A stretch of 64,000 bases of DNA from Draconibacterium mangrovi (GTDB lineage: Bacteria; Bacteroidota; Bacteroidia; Bacteroidales; Prolixibacteraceae), in assembly GCF_010586825.1 (NCBI RefSeq), contig NZ_JAAAGB010000004.1, forward strand, positions 62,001 to 126,000. The letters run 5' to 3'. Shown one piece after another: positions 52,647-61,700 of this stretch. A program made the position numbers and the translations under genes. Positions within the stretch are counted from its first letter, which is position 1; the number at the start of each line of letters is the position of its first letter. Below the pieces are notes generated by a model. The model had not been told where the DNA came from, did not search any database, and was given only the letters and a program-made list of their open reading frames with translations.

Positions 52647-53222
52647 TTAAATAATATGGGTTTGAAAGATGATGTAACCGTAGATGGCAAATCGTAAAAA
52701 GCGGAACAGGGCATATTTCAGGTAGCGTTTTGATGGGTAACCGGCCGAACCAACCAGCAAACTTATTGCAGCCCACGGCAGCGGAGTAAGCGCCGCAACA
52801 ATAATCAGAAACAAACCATATTTTTTTAGCAACGGCCATTGTTCTTTCAGCAGTGTGTTTCTGAAACGTTTAAGCCCATCGCGTTTGTAGAAAAAGCGAC
52901 CAATAAGAAATGTGAGGTAGCCCATAAAATAGGAAACCGTAGCAAAGAAAGCCAGGTTTATGAAATAATGCGCAATGGTATCTTTGTTGATGGCCCAAAT
53001 CATAAAAAGTTCGGGAGGAATAATCCCAAAGAAAAATTCGGAGAAACAATACACCATATAAACCAATAGGGGTTGGGCGTATATTTTATCCATCCAGGCA
53101 TCGGGAGTGCGCGATATTACAAATTCTTTAAAAAGAAAGTAGGCACCCAAAATTATGAGTAACCAGACAAATCCTTTCAATCCATTTTTAATCAGAAATT
53201 GTATTCGCGGACTTAGATTCAT
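52647..53222 (-). CDS. VTT/DedA-like membrane protein
   Basis: The ATG at 53222 is chosen over a GTG six codons upstream. The 191-residue protein has about five membrane segments and the VTT-type motif EFFFGIIPPELFMIWA (re-entrant loop) plus TPLPWAAISLLVGSAGYP, as in YqaA/DedA-type proteins that move or scramble lipids. The assignment rests on pattern only. Confidence 0.65.
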   Translation of the reverse strand: MNLSPRIQFLIKNGLKGFVWLLIILGAYFLFKEFVISRTPDAWMDKIYAQPLLVYMVYCFSEFFFGIIPPELFMIWAINKDTIAHYFINLAFFATVSYFMGYLTFLIGRFFYKRDGLKRFRNTLLKEQWPLLKKYGLFLIIVAALTPLPWAAISLLVGSAGYPSKRYLKYALFRFLRFAIYGYIIFQTHII

Positions 53223-53315
53223 AGCTGATTTCGTTTGCACGGCAATTTACAAAATAAAAGACATGTTAGCCGCCAAAACTATGCCAATGTAAGCGAATGG
53301 GAAGAAGATTTTTTC

Positions 53316-54584
53316 TTAAGTTAATTCTACCACGGTAATCTCGGGAGGCATGCCAATTCTGCCCGGAAACCCAATATATCCAAAGCCACGATTTACGTAC
53401 AAAAATTGTTTTTTCTCGCGGTACAAACCTCCCCAGCGCGGGTATTTATATTGAACCGGGCTCCACTTAATTCCGGCACGTTCAATTCCAAACTGCATAC
53501 CGTGGGTGTGCCCGGCAAATGTGAGGTCGATATCGGTGGATTCTAACACTTCAGCATCCCAGTGCGAAGGATCATGACTCATTAAAATTTTGAATGGCTG
53601 GCCTTGCGCTTCTATGGAAGCTTTTTGCAAATCGCCATGTTGAGGGAACGGTGGTTTGCCCCAGTTTTCAACACCAATCAGTGCAATTTCTTCGCCGTTA
53701 ATGCTTAAAGTTTCTGTTTCATTCAGCAATAAGCGGAAGCCAATTTTCTGATGGAATTTTTTGATGGCAGCCAGGTTCTTTTCCTTGGCAGCCGCCGATT
53801 CCCATTCCGAATAATCACCGTAATCGTGATTTCCAAGCACCGAGTATTTACCGATTTTGGCTTTCAATTGCGATAAAACAGGTGCCCAACCATCGGTTTC
53901 TTCGGCAAAATTATTTACAAGATCACCCGTAAATAGAAGAATGTCAGGCTCTTGTTCGTTAATTAGCTCAACAGCTTTTGCTACGTGGTCGAATTTTTTG
54001 TTAAAGCTTCCCAGGTGCATGTCTGATATCTGTACGATTTTTAATCCTTTAAATGATTTTGGCAAATTGTTGAAGGTCAAATTTTCGCGCATCACGCGGT
54101 AATTAAATTTCCCTTTTGTAACTCCATAAAGAATCGACGCAAACGGAACGGCTGCCAAAACCAACCCCATTTGATATAAAAACTCTGCTCTCTCCATTTT
54201 CCTTCCCGAATTATTTTGTGATAGATCCTTTTTTCTTTTTCCTTTAATCCAGTTGAAAATCTTCTGAAAAATCAACTGTATATCTTTTAATAATACAAAT
54301 ACAATAAACACGAACTTCGGGAAATAGAACAATGCAAATGCTGCTACCAGGTAGCCGGCATAAATGTATGCTTCGGATTGTTTTACATGTTTTATCCCGA
54401 ACATAAAAAGGCAAAATCCGCCAAACACAAGAACTGAAATTGCCCAGAACAAAATGCTTAAGGATTGTTTTATGAATTTATTTCTGAGTTTTGCGAGCAG
54501 CGGTTTTATGCCACGGTAGGTGTAAAAATCTACCAATAGCATAAAAATAAAAAGTGGTATTAATAAGAAAATACTCGCTCTCAT
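53316..54584 (-). CDS. Membrane-anchored metallophosphoesterase
   Basis: The 422-residue protein has three to four N-terminal membrane helices (1-115) plus a further one near 136-155, then a calcineurin-like domain: QISDMHLGS, FTGDLVNN, GNHDYGD, and SHDP...GHTHGMQFG give the full set of metal ligands. Similar YaeI/YkuE-type enzymes may cleave UDP-diacylglucosamine or other lipids; the substrate is not known. Confidence 0.88.
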   Translation of the reverse strand: MRASIFLLIPLFIFMLLVDFYTYRGIKPLLAKLRNKFIKQSLSILFWAISVLVFGGFCLFMFGIKHVKQSEAYIYAGYLVAAFALFYFPKFVFIVFVLLKDIQLIFQKIFNWIKGKRKKDLSQNNSGRKMERAEFLYQMGLVLAAVPFASILYGVTKGKFNYRVMRENLTFNNLPKSFKGLKIVQISDMHLGSFNKKFDHVAKAVELINEQEPDILLFTGDLVNNFAEETDGWAPVLSQLKAKIGKYSVLGNHDYGDYSEWESAAAKEKNLAAIKKFHQKIGFRLLLNETETLSINGEEIALIGVENWGKPPFPQHGDLQKASIEAQGQPFKILMSHDPSHWDAEVLESTDIDLTFAGHTHGMQFGIERAGIKWSPVQYKYPRWGGLYREKKQFLYVNRGFGYIGFPGRIGMPPEITVVELT

Positions 54585-54723
54585 ACAATTACCTCATCGT
54601 TTAACTCGTTGCAAATAAACACTTTTATTATTAAAATGTTTTTGATTGAGCGACCAAATTAATCACAAAAAAACTTAAATTTTACAACAAAATATTATGC
54701 TTGATAGGAGACCGGAACCTGTC

Positions 54724-55455
54724 TTAATCTTCAGAGGCTTCTTCTGTTTTGCTTGAGTTGGCGACTAGGCTATTAATTTCATTTAGTTCGTCCGGTGTAA
54801 AATGACGGTATTCTCCCCGTTTTAAATTCCCGAGTTCGATATTCATTATTCGTACACGTTTCAGCCGGGTAACTTCGTAGCCCAAATGCGTGCACATTCT
54901 CCGGATTTGCCGGTTCAGTCCCTGCGTAAGAACAATTTTGAACGTAAAATCGTTGATGCGTTCCACCCGGCATTTTTTTGTAACGGTATCAAGTATCGGA
55001 ACGCCATTGCTCATTTGCAGGATAAATGCTTTTGTAATTTTCCGGTTTACGTTAACAATGTATTCTTTCTCATGATTATTTCCGGCACGAAGAATTTTGT
55101 TTACAATGTCACCGTCGTTGGTCATAAAAATCAGTCCTTCGCTGGGTTTGTCCAATCGACCAATGGGAAAGATACGCTCGGGGAAATTGATATAATCAAC
55201 GATGTTATCCTTTTTGCTGGTGTCGGTGGTGCAGGTAATTCCAACCGGTTTATGAAAAGCCAGGTAAATATTCGGAACTTCTTTTGTGATTAGTTGTCCA
55301 TCCACTTCAATTCGATCATCTGAAGTAACCTGAACACCCAATCCGGCCACTTCTCCATTTACTTTTACCTTCCCGCTTTCAATAAGCCGGTCGGCTTCGC
55401 GCCGCGAGCAAAATCCGGTTTCCGAAATGGCTTTATTTAATCGTTTGCTTTCCAT
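54724..55455 (-). CDS. rluF: 23S rRNA pseudouridine synthase, RluF type
   Basis: The 243-residue protein has an N-terminal S4 RNA-binding domain (RLNKAISETGFCSRREAD) and the RsuA/RluB/E/F catalytic motif GRLDKPSEGLIF with Asp102. Features GLNRQIRRMC and a C-terminal tail rich in Ser and Glu agree with RluF (U2604). RluB or RsuA are alternative members of the same family. Confidence 0.85.
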   Translation of the reverse strand: MESKRLNKAISETGFCSRREADRLIESGKVKVNGEVAGLGVQVTSDDRIEVDGQLITKEVPNIYLAFHKPVGITCTTDTSKKDNIVDYINFPERIFPIGRLDKPSEGLIFMTNDGDIVNKILRAGNNHEKEYIVNVNRKITKAFILQMSNGVPILDTVTKKCRVERINDFTFKIVLTQGLNRQIRRMCTHLGYEVTRLKRVRIMNIELGNLKRGEYRHFTPDELNEINSLVANSSKTEEASED

Positions 55456-55578
55456 CCGGGTGCAAAAGTAGGAAATAAATAATTAGTGCCGGGTGATTAC
55501 TTTTAGTGCAGTTTAATTCTAATGAATCCGAATATCTGGATTCGAACCAGTTGAATACCTTTTACAAGGGTGTATCTG

Positions 55579-56022
55579 TTAATATTTTTGGATAAGGAAA
55601 ATGCCAAAGGCTAATAAAACAATTCCTCCGGTTTTACCCATTGAAACGGGGTGCTGGGCTAAACCGAAAAAACCAAAATGATCAATAACAGAAGCTGCAA
55701 TGAGCTGCCCGGCAATAGACGCCGCCAAAACGGTGGTGACGCCAATCTTTGGGATGAAAAAGATAACCGACGACACAAAAATTGCTCCCAGCAAACCGCC
55801 GGCAAATACATACCATGGAGCCGTATTTAAATGTCCCCAGTTTGGAACTTCTGTTTTGAAAATGAAATTTAATGCGAGAAGTGCCAGAAAACCCACAAAA
55901 AAACTTATTAAAGCTCCTTGCATCGGGTGTTTTAGATAGGTAGTTAGTTGGGTATTAATACTTCCCTGAATTGCCAGTAAAAAGCCAATTAGCAAAACAA
56001 TTGTTGTATATATTAATTTCAT
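55579..56022 (-). CDS. DMT-superfamily transporter (DUF606/YdcZ type)
   Basis: From the ATG at 56022 the protein has 147 residues and about five membrane helices with the DUF606 pattern AIQGSINTQLTTYLKHPMQGALISF and PWYVFAGGLLGA. It is an inner-membrane protein of unknown substrate. The earlier start 26 codons upstream overlaps the next gene and is rejected. Confidence 0.75.
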   Translation of the reverse strand: MKLIYTTIVLLIGFLLAIQGSINTQLTTYLKHPMQGALISFFVGFLALLALNFIFKTEVPNWGHLNTAPWYVFAGGLLGAIFVSSVIFFIPKIGVTTVLAASIAGQLIAASVIDHFGFFGLAQHPVSMGKTGGIVLLAFGIFLIQKY

Positions 56023-56063
56023 AATAAAACTAAAATTAAACCTGGTATTGCAGAATGATAAGA

Positions 56064-56525
56064 TTAGCTCCAAATTAATTCCAGAATTTTTTCCAGCCAA
56101 TGCGCATCAACTTCAGTAAACGCAGCTTTTTCTGAGCTGTCGATATCCAAAACACCAAATATTCCGCCGGCTTTATTTTTAAGTGGAACTACTATTTCTG
56201 AATTCGAGCGGGCATCACATGCTATATGGTCAGGGAAAGCGTGTACATCTTCAACAACAACCGTTTCTTTTCGGTTAAAGGCGGCCCAACATACTCCTTT
56301 ATTTTTTTCCAGTATCTGGCAGGCAACCGGCCCCTGGTACGAGTTAACGGTCATTTCACCATCTTCAATCAGGTAGTAACCCGTCCAGAAAAAGTAATCC
56401 ATTTTATGGTGCAAAACGGCAATTATGGTTGCCATACGCGCCTGCGTGTTGTTACTTTTTAGTACCAGTTCGCTCAGTTGTTTGTAGATCCTTCCGTATC
56501 GGCCTTCTTTTTTTCGGTCTTCCAT
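56064..56525 (-). CDS. msrC: Free methionine-(R)-sulfoxide reductase (GAF domain)
   Basis: The 153-residue GAF-domain protein matches fRMsr: the three conserved cysteines are Cys69 (GPVAC), Cys79 (GVCW) and Cys103 (HIACDARSNSEIVVP). It reduces free Met-R-sulfoxide in the cytoplasm. The motif spacing of the active family is kept. Confidence 0.85.
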   Translation of the reverse strand: MEDRKKEGRYGRIYKQLSELVLKSNNTQARMATIIAVLHHKMDYFFWTGYYLIEDGEMTVNSYQGPVACQILEKNKGVCWAAFNRKETVVVEDVHAFPDHIACDARSNSEIVVPLKNKAGGIFGVLDIDSSEKAAFTEVDAHWLEKILELIWS

Positions 56526-56605
56526 TTTTATATTAATTCTGCCTTTTGAATTGTTGCACGAATTAACAAAAAATCGTTAGTTTAGTTGATCTAAAAACTA
56601 AAAAA

Positions 56606-56962
56606 ATGCACCGAATAATCGAAGATCCGAACGAACGCCAGTGGGGAATGTTAGTTCACATTGCCGCTTTGGCCACTTTTATTTTACCTGTTGCCGGAAA
56701 TATAATTGGCCCGCTTATTATTTATTTAATGAAAAAAGACGAGTATGAATTTGTTAACGAACAAGGCAAGGAAGTACTTAATTTTCAGATCACCTGGTCG
56801 ATCATATTTTTTATTTCAATCATTCTTGTCATTGTAGGAATTGGTGTTTTAATGCTGGTTGGATTCGGAATAGCCTGGCTGGTTTTGGTTATTGTGGCTT
56901 CGGTATCGGCAAGTAACGGAACGCCTTATAAATACCCTTTTACCATCCGTTTTTTGCAATAA
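56606..56962 (+). CDS. DUF4870 membrane protein
   Basis: The 118-residue protein matches DUF4870: [29 protein letters not shown] (first helices), [22 protein letters not shown], then two more helices. Function unknown. A short TTAGTTT/AAACTAA inverted repeat precedes the start. Confidence 0.85.
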   Translation: MHRIIEDPNERQWGMLVHIAALATFILPVAGNIIGPLIIYLMKKDEYEFVNEQGKEVLNFQITWSIIFFISIILVIVGIGVLMLVGFGIAWLVLVIVASVSASNGTPYKYPFTIRFLQ

Positions 56963-57017
56963 TATTAATTGTTGGTTCATTCCTTTTCGCATCTCTGTTT
57001 GTTTAGACAGAAATTCT

Positions 57018-57025
57018 TACTTTTG
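57018..57025 (+). promoter_or_regulatory. Putative -7 box of hisS
   Basis: TACTTTTG followed by CAGCC lies 22 bases before the hisS ATG. A TTTG at 56998-57001 is closer (16 bases) than the usual -33 spacing. Confidence 0.45.
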
Positions 57026-57047
57026 CAGCCTCATAAAATTTAAAACG

Positions 57048-58409
57048 ATGGCACAGAAACCTTCGATTCCAAAAGGCACCCGCGATTTTTCACCGTCAGA
57101 AATGGTGAGAAGAAATTATATTTTCAATACGATTAAAGATGTATTTCGTTTGTACGGATTTCAACCCATTGAAACACCGGCAATGGAAAACCTTTCAACA
57201 TTGATGGGTAAATATGGTGAAGAAGGCGATAAGCTGTTGTTTAAAATTTTGAATTCGGGTGATTTTATTTCGAAAGTTCCGCAGGAAATGTTGGACGAGA
57301 AAAACTCGAATAAGCTTACCACAAAACTTTCGGAAAAAGGATTGCGTTACGACTTAACTGTGCCATTTGCACGTTACGTCGTGCAATACCGAAACGATAT
57401 AGCTTTCCCGTTTAAACGTTACCAGATTCAGCCGGTTTGGCGTGCCGACCGACCTCAGAAAGGACGTTATCGCGAGTTTTACCAGTGCGATGTTGATGTG
57501 ATTGGCAGCAACAGTTTACTGAATGAAGTGGAGTTGGTACAAATTATCGATGAGGTTTTCCAACGATTGGGAATCAATACAACGGTAAAAATCAACAACC
57601 GTAAAATTCTGGCCGGAATTGCCGAAGCCATTGGTGAAGCCGACCGAATGGTGGATATTACTGTTGCTATCGATAAGCTGGATAAAATTGGTTTGGAAAA
57701 GGTGAATGCTGAAATGCTGGACAAAGGAATTTCGCAGGATGCCGTTGATAAACTTCAACCGATTTTAAAACTGGAAGGAAATACCGTTGAAAAACTGGCG
57801 CAGATTGAAACAGTTATTGGTGGAACCGAAATTGGTGCCAAGGGAATTGCCGAAATGCGTACCATGTTTGCTTATCTTGAAAACATTGAGTTAAATACAA
57901 CCGTAGAACTTGACCTGACTTTAGCGCGCGGATTAAATTATTACACCGGTGCAATTTTCGAGGTAAAATCAAACGATGTACAAATTGGAAGCATTTGTGG
58001 TGGTGGCCGTTACGACGACCTGACCGGAATTTTTGGTATGCCCGATGTTTCGGGTGTTGGCGTATCGTTTGGTGCTGAGCGTATATACGATGTTTTGGTT
58101 CAGTTGGATGCTTTCCCGGAAGAGTCGCTGGAAACTACAAAAGCATTGTTTGTGAACTTCGGAGAGAAGGAAGAAGCTTACTGTTTACCGGTTTTGGCTC
58201 AGTTGCGTAAAAATGGTATCAATGCCGAGATTTTCCCCGAAAGTGCCAAAATGAAAAAGCAAATGACGTATGCCAACCGCAAAGAAATTGCATATGTAAT
58301 TCTGGCCGGCGATAATGAAATAGCTGCTCAAAAGTTCACGCTTAAAAATATGGAAACGGGAGAGCAGCAATTGGTTGACACACAAGAACTGATAAATATC
58401 CTTAAATAG
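57048..58409 (+). CDS. hisS: Histidyl-tRNA synthetase
   Basis: The ATG at 57048 gives the standard start [16 protein letters not shown]. The 453-residue class II synthetase has motif 1 and 2 features ([38 protein letters not shown]) and the His-specific [14 protein letters not shown]; motif 3 is [15 protein letters not shown]-terminal anticodon-binding domain follows. Upstream in-frame codons were not used because they overlap the DUF4870 gene. Confidence 0.97.
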   Translation: MAQKPSIPKGTRDFSPSEMVRRNYIFNTIKDVFRLYGFQPIETPAMENLSTLMGKYGEEGDKLLFKILNSGDFISKVPQEMLDEKNSNKLTTKLSEKGLRYDLTVPFARYVVQYRNDIAFPFKRYQIQPVWRADRPQKGRYREFYQCDVDVIGSNSLLNEVELVQIIDEVFQRLGINTTVKINNRKILAGIAEAIGEADRMVDITVAIDKLDKIGLEKVNAEMLDKGISQDAVDKLQPILKLEGNTVEKLAQIETVIGGTEIGAKGIAEMRTMFAYLENIELNTTVELDLTLARGLNYYTGAIFEVKSNDVQIGSICGGGRYDDLTGIFGMPDVSGVGVSFGAERIYDVLVQLDAFPEESLETTKALFVNFGEKEEAYCLPVLAQLRKNGINAEIFPESAKMKKQMTYANRKEIAYVILAGDNEIAAQKFTLKNMETGEQQLVDTQELINILK

Positions 58410-58639
58410 ATGCTTCGTTTGTACGATATTGCTCCAAAATAAGTGGAGCAATGATTGCATCGGTTTCAAATAGACTTGTAAAAACACTTGGTGGAGATGT
58501 ACGTTTCCCGTGATTAACGTGCCCTAATTATGCCAAACAGTTGGCAGATGAATTGGATATTTCAATGTATCCATAATCTACAAATCATCAATTTAACAGT
58601 TTTTCAATTTTGCAATTTCACCATTTTACAGTTTAAATC
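58410..58639. other. Intergenic region hisS-hutH
   Basis: The 230-base gap contains a 9-bp hairpin (ATTGCTCCA 58428-58436 with TGGAGCAAT 58444-58452) without a T run. The rest, just before the lyase gene, is T-rich low-complexity sequence (CAATTT/TTACAG-like steps). No gene seen. Confidence 0.5.
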
Positions 58640-60142
58640 ATGGCAAACGGTATATTTGAAATAACACCCAAAAACCTCACATTCGATATTATCCAGGATA
58701 TTCTTGAAAACAATGTAAAGCTCAAACTTTCAGAAATATCGGTACAACTCATTCATAAAAGCAAAAGATACCTCGACAATAAACTGGAAAGAGCAGATAA
58801 GCCTCTTTACGGAATTAATACCGGTTTTGGCGCCTTGTGCGATATTGAAATTTCGAAAGACAGCTTAAGTAAATTGCAGGAAAATCTGGTGGTTTCGCAC
58901 GCCTGTAATATTGGCCCCGAAATACCGGCCGATATTGTGAAACTGATGTTATTGCTAAAAGTACATGCGCTTTCAAAAGGAAACTCGGCGGTGCAACTGA
59001 TAACAGTACAACGAATTCTTGACCTCTTTAACAACGATGTTTTACCGGTAGTTTGCGAGCAGGGATCGCTTGGTGCCAGCGGAGATTTGGCGCCTCTGGC
59101 AAAACTGTTTTTACCGCTGTTGGGCTTGGGCGAAGTTAATTTTGATGGAAAAAAACAACAGGCTGGTAAAGTGATTGAAAAATTGGGGTGGGAGCCCATA
59201 AAACTGGAAGCCAAGGAGGGACTTGCCTTGCTGAATGGAACACAGTTTATGAGTGCACACGCCGTTTATACCTTATTGAAGACTTTCCGAATTATCGATC
59301 AGGGAGATATTATTGGAGCACTTTCGCTGGATGCTTTTGACGGATTGATCGAACCGTTTTCAGAAAACATTCAACGTATTCGTCCACACAAAGGACAGGC
59401 CGAAACCGCAAAAAATTTCAGGAATGTTTTGACCGGTAGCGAAATGCAGGCCAAACCAAAAGCTCACATTCAGGATCCATATTCTTTCCGCTGTATTCCG
59501 CAGGTTCACGGAGCAGTTAAAGATGCTGTGAATTATGTAGCTACGGTTATTGAAACCGAAATTAACTCGGTAACGGATAATCCAACGGTTTTCCCGGATG
59601 AGGACCTGATTATATCCGGAGGCAATTTCCATGGCGAGCCGCTTGCCTTATCACTCGATTTTCTTGCAATGGCAATGAGTGAGCTGGGCAGTATATCGGA
59701 GCGCAGAACTTACCGCCTGATTTCTGGCGAACGCGGATTACCCGAGTTTTTGGTAGCTAATCCTGGATTAAATTCAGGGTTTATGATTCCGCAATATGCT
59801 GCAGCATCGATTGTTAGCCAGAATAAACAACTTTGTACGCCTTGTGTGGTGGATTCTATTCCATCGTCGAACGAGCAGGAAGACCACGTAAGTATGGGGG
59901 GAAATGCAGCAACAAAAACCTTAAAAGTGGTTTTGAATACCGAGAAGATTCTGGCAATTGAGTTGTACAACGCGGCTCAGGCAATGGATTTTCGCCGGCC
60001 AATAAAATCGTCGCCGTTTATCGAACGTTTTATTAAAGAATACCGAAAAATGGTAAGTTTTGTAGAGGAAGACATCGTGATGTACGAAGCTATTAATCTC
60101 ACCATCGATTTCTTAAATACGACAAAATTCGATCGTTTATAA
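58640..60142 (+). CDS. hutH: Histidine ammonia-lyase family protein
   Basis: The 500-residue MIO enzyme has the prosthetic-group tripeptide Ala146-Ser147-Gly148 in GSLGASGDLAPLA and the catalytic Tyr57 in LYGINTGFG. It should remove ammonia from histidine to give urocanate. No hutU, hutI or other histidine-degradation gene is nearby, so a tyrosine/phenylalanine lyase or a biosynthetic role remains possible. It is followed by a long terminator. Confidence 0.82.
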   Translation: MANGIFEITPKNLTFDIIQDILENNVKLKLSEISVQLIHKSKRYLDNKLERADKPLYGINTGFGALCDIEISKDSLSKLQENLVVSHACNIGPEIPADIVKLMLLLKVHALSKGNSAVQLITVQRILDLFNNDVLPVVCEQGSLGASGDLAPLAKLFLPLLGLGEVNFDGKKQQAGKVIEKLGWEPIKLEAKEGLALLNGTQFMSAHAVYTLLKTFRIIDQGDIIGALSLDAFDGLIEPFSENIQRIRPHKGQAETAKNFRNVLTGSEMQAKPKAHIQDPYSFRCIPQVHGAVKDAVNYVATVIETEINSVTDNPTVFPDEDLIISGGNFHGEPLALSLDFLAMAMSELGSISERRTYRLISGERGLPEFLVANPGLNSGFMIPQYAAASIVSQNKQLCTPCVVDSIPSSNEQEDHVSMGGNAATKTLKVVLNTEKILAIELYNAAQAMDFRRPIKSSPFIERFIKEYRKMVSFVEEDIVMYEAINLTIDFLNTTKFDRL

Positions 60143-60186
60143 ACAAAAAAGGCTGTCTGAAAATTTTCAGACAGCCTTTTTTGTTT
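60141..60186. terminator. Bidirectional terminator, 46-base perfect palindrome
   Basis: The sequence 60141-60186 is a perfect palindrome (stem core GGCTGTCTGAAAA) with A and T runs, between the converging lyase and thioredoxin genes. Confidence 0.9.
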
Positions 60187-60199
60187 CACACCTTATATA

Positions 60200-60721
60200 T
60201 TAAAGTGCTTCGTTGCTTTGTTGCTTGTTAAGCAATATTGTGTTGATATTTTGTGTAAACATCTTTTTGGTGTCTTCTTTGGTGCGTGCAATACCCGAAG
60301 CCATTGTTGGTCTTCCTTCCATTGGAATATAAAGGAAAGCTGGTATACTTTTTACGCCAAACACAGCTGCAAGTTCACGCTCAACTTGTGTATCAATTTT
60401 GTATACAATTACTTCTTCCGAAAATTCTGCTGCCACTTCTTCCAAAATAGGAGCTGCAGTCCGGCAGGGTCCGCACCAGTCGGCATAGAAATCGATCAAA
60501 GCCGGTTTTTCACCTTTGTATTTCCATTCTTTCGGAGAACTTTCATAATCCCATACTTTTTCCAAAAACATGGCTTTGGTTAACATGGTAGTGGCTTTTC
60601 CTGCCTCCGAAACTGATTTTGTTGATGTTTCGCTATCGTTGCTTTCCGCTTTTGCCGTGCACGAACTGTACCCAAACAACAAAAAAGCAACCATCATAAG
60701 TGTAATAAATCTTGTTTTCAT
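60200..60721 (-). CDS. Thioredoxin-fold lipoprotein
   Basis: The 173-residue protein has a lipoprotein signal (GYSSC, Cys21), a Ser/Thr-rich linker, and a thioredoxin domain with WCGPC (Cys83, Cys86) and the cis-Pro loop SIPAFLY. It should act as a thiol reductase or oxidase on the periplasmic side. Confidence 0.9.
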   Translation of the reverse strand: MKTRFITLMMVAFLLFGYSSCTAKAESNDSETSTKSVSEAGKATTMLTKAMFLEKVWDYESSPKEWKYKGEKPALIDFYADWCGPCRTAAPILEEVAAEFSEEVIVYKIDTQVERELAAVFGVKSIPAFLYIPMEGRPTMASGIARTKEDTKKMFTQNINTILLNKQQSNEAL

Positions 60722-60916
60722 TTTATTCTGTTTTTACTATAATCAACCTGAAAGAACAAAAATTTGTTCAAATATATACAAATATATAGATATATAAATG
60801 ACAAAAGCTATGCCAAATTTGTCTTTATAAAACTACAACATATTTTAACTTCTCAACGCAACCTTTCTTCTTTTACTTTCGTCTATCAGCTGTGATTAAA
60901 TTAATTTAAAAGAGTG

Positions 60917-61624
60917 ATGAAAAAATTAGCATTTGGAATTTTAATGGCATTACTGGTAGCTTTTACCAGCTGTTTAGATGACGACGATGGTTATTCGTTG
61001 GGCAATTATTGGATTGGGTTTGGAATTTATAAAGGAGATGATGCCGGAGCAGTTAGTTTGGTAATGGACAACGGTTCTGTTTTGATTCCTGTCGCTGCGT
61101 CAAGCCCTGGTTGGTCTTCTCATTTTTCTGATGGCGACCGAGTTTTGGTGAACTATACCATTTTAGATGATGATGATACCAGCAGTGCGGTAGAACGTTA
61201 CCTTGTAAAGGTAAATGATATCAGCGATGTTTTGATGAAAGGAATTATGGACATTACTGAAGAGATTGAAGACAGTATTGGTAACGATCCGATAATTGTT
61301 CAAGATGCCTGGATTTCGGATAGTTTGCTGAATTTTAGGTTGAAATACTGGGGATACAATAAAACCCACTTTTTAAACCTGGTAAAAGAACCGGGAGAAT
61401 TAACTGCCGACGATCAGCCTTTTCAGCTGGAGTTGAGACACAATGCAAACGACGATCAGGAGTCGATTCCTTATACCGCTTATGTATCGTTTAGTTTGAA
61501 TAGTTTGCGCGTGGATGGTCTTGATTCGATTCGTTTTGAAGTGATTGCAACCGATTATGATGGTGTTGCTTATCAAGACAGTGGCGTGTTTAATTATAGC
61601 AATCTGGAGTTACCCACACCATAA
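60917..61624 (+). CDS. NigD-like lipoprotein
   Basis: The ATG at 60917 is used; a GTG one codon upstream is not needed. The 235-residue protein has a lipobox (AFTSC, Cys19), the Asp-rich LDDDDGYSLGNYWIGFG start and a beta-rich body typical of NigD-like proteins of Bacteroidota. The function is unknown; NigD gets its name from a bacteriocin region in Prevotella. Confidence 0.8.
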   Translation: MKKLAFGILMALLVAFTSCLDDDDGYSLGNYWIGFGIYKGDDAGAVSLVMDNGSVLIPVAASSPGWSSHFSDGDRVLVNYTILDDDDTSSAVERYLVKVNDISDVLMKGIMDITEEIEDSIGNDPIIVQDAWISDSLLNFRLKYWGYNKTHFLNLVKEPGELTADDQPFQLELRHNANDDQESIPYTAYVSFSLNSLRVDGLDSIRFEVIATDYDGVAYQDSGVFNYSNLELPTP

Positions 61625-61646
61625 AAAATTAAACAGTGTAAAACAT

Positions 61647-61675
61647 AAAAGGTGCTCGTTTTGAGCACCTTTTTT
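61647..61675. terminator. Bidirectional terminator
   Basis: AAAAGGTGCTC (61647-61657) pairs with GAGCACCTTTT (61663-61673) around GTTTT, with A and T runs, between converging genes. Confidence 0.85.
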
Positions 61676-61700
61676 GTTTATAATGAACCTCATTATTCGT

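Noticed and set aside
56892-57047. N-terminal extension of hisS
   Set aside because: It overlaps the DUF4870 gene and the promoter; the standard HisRS start is at 57048.
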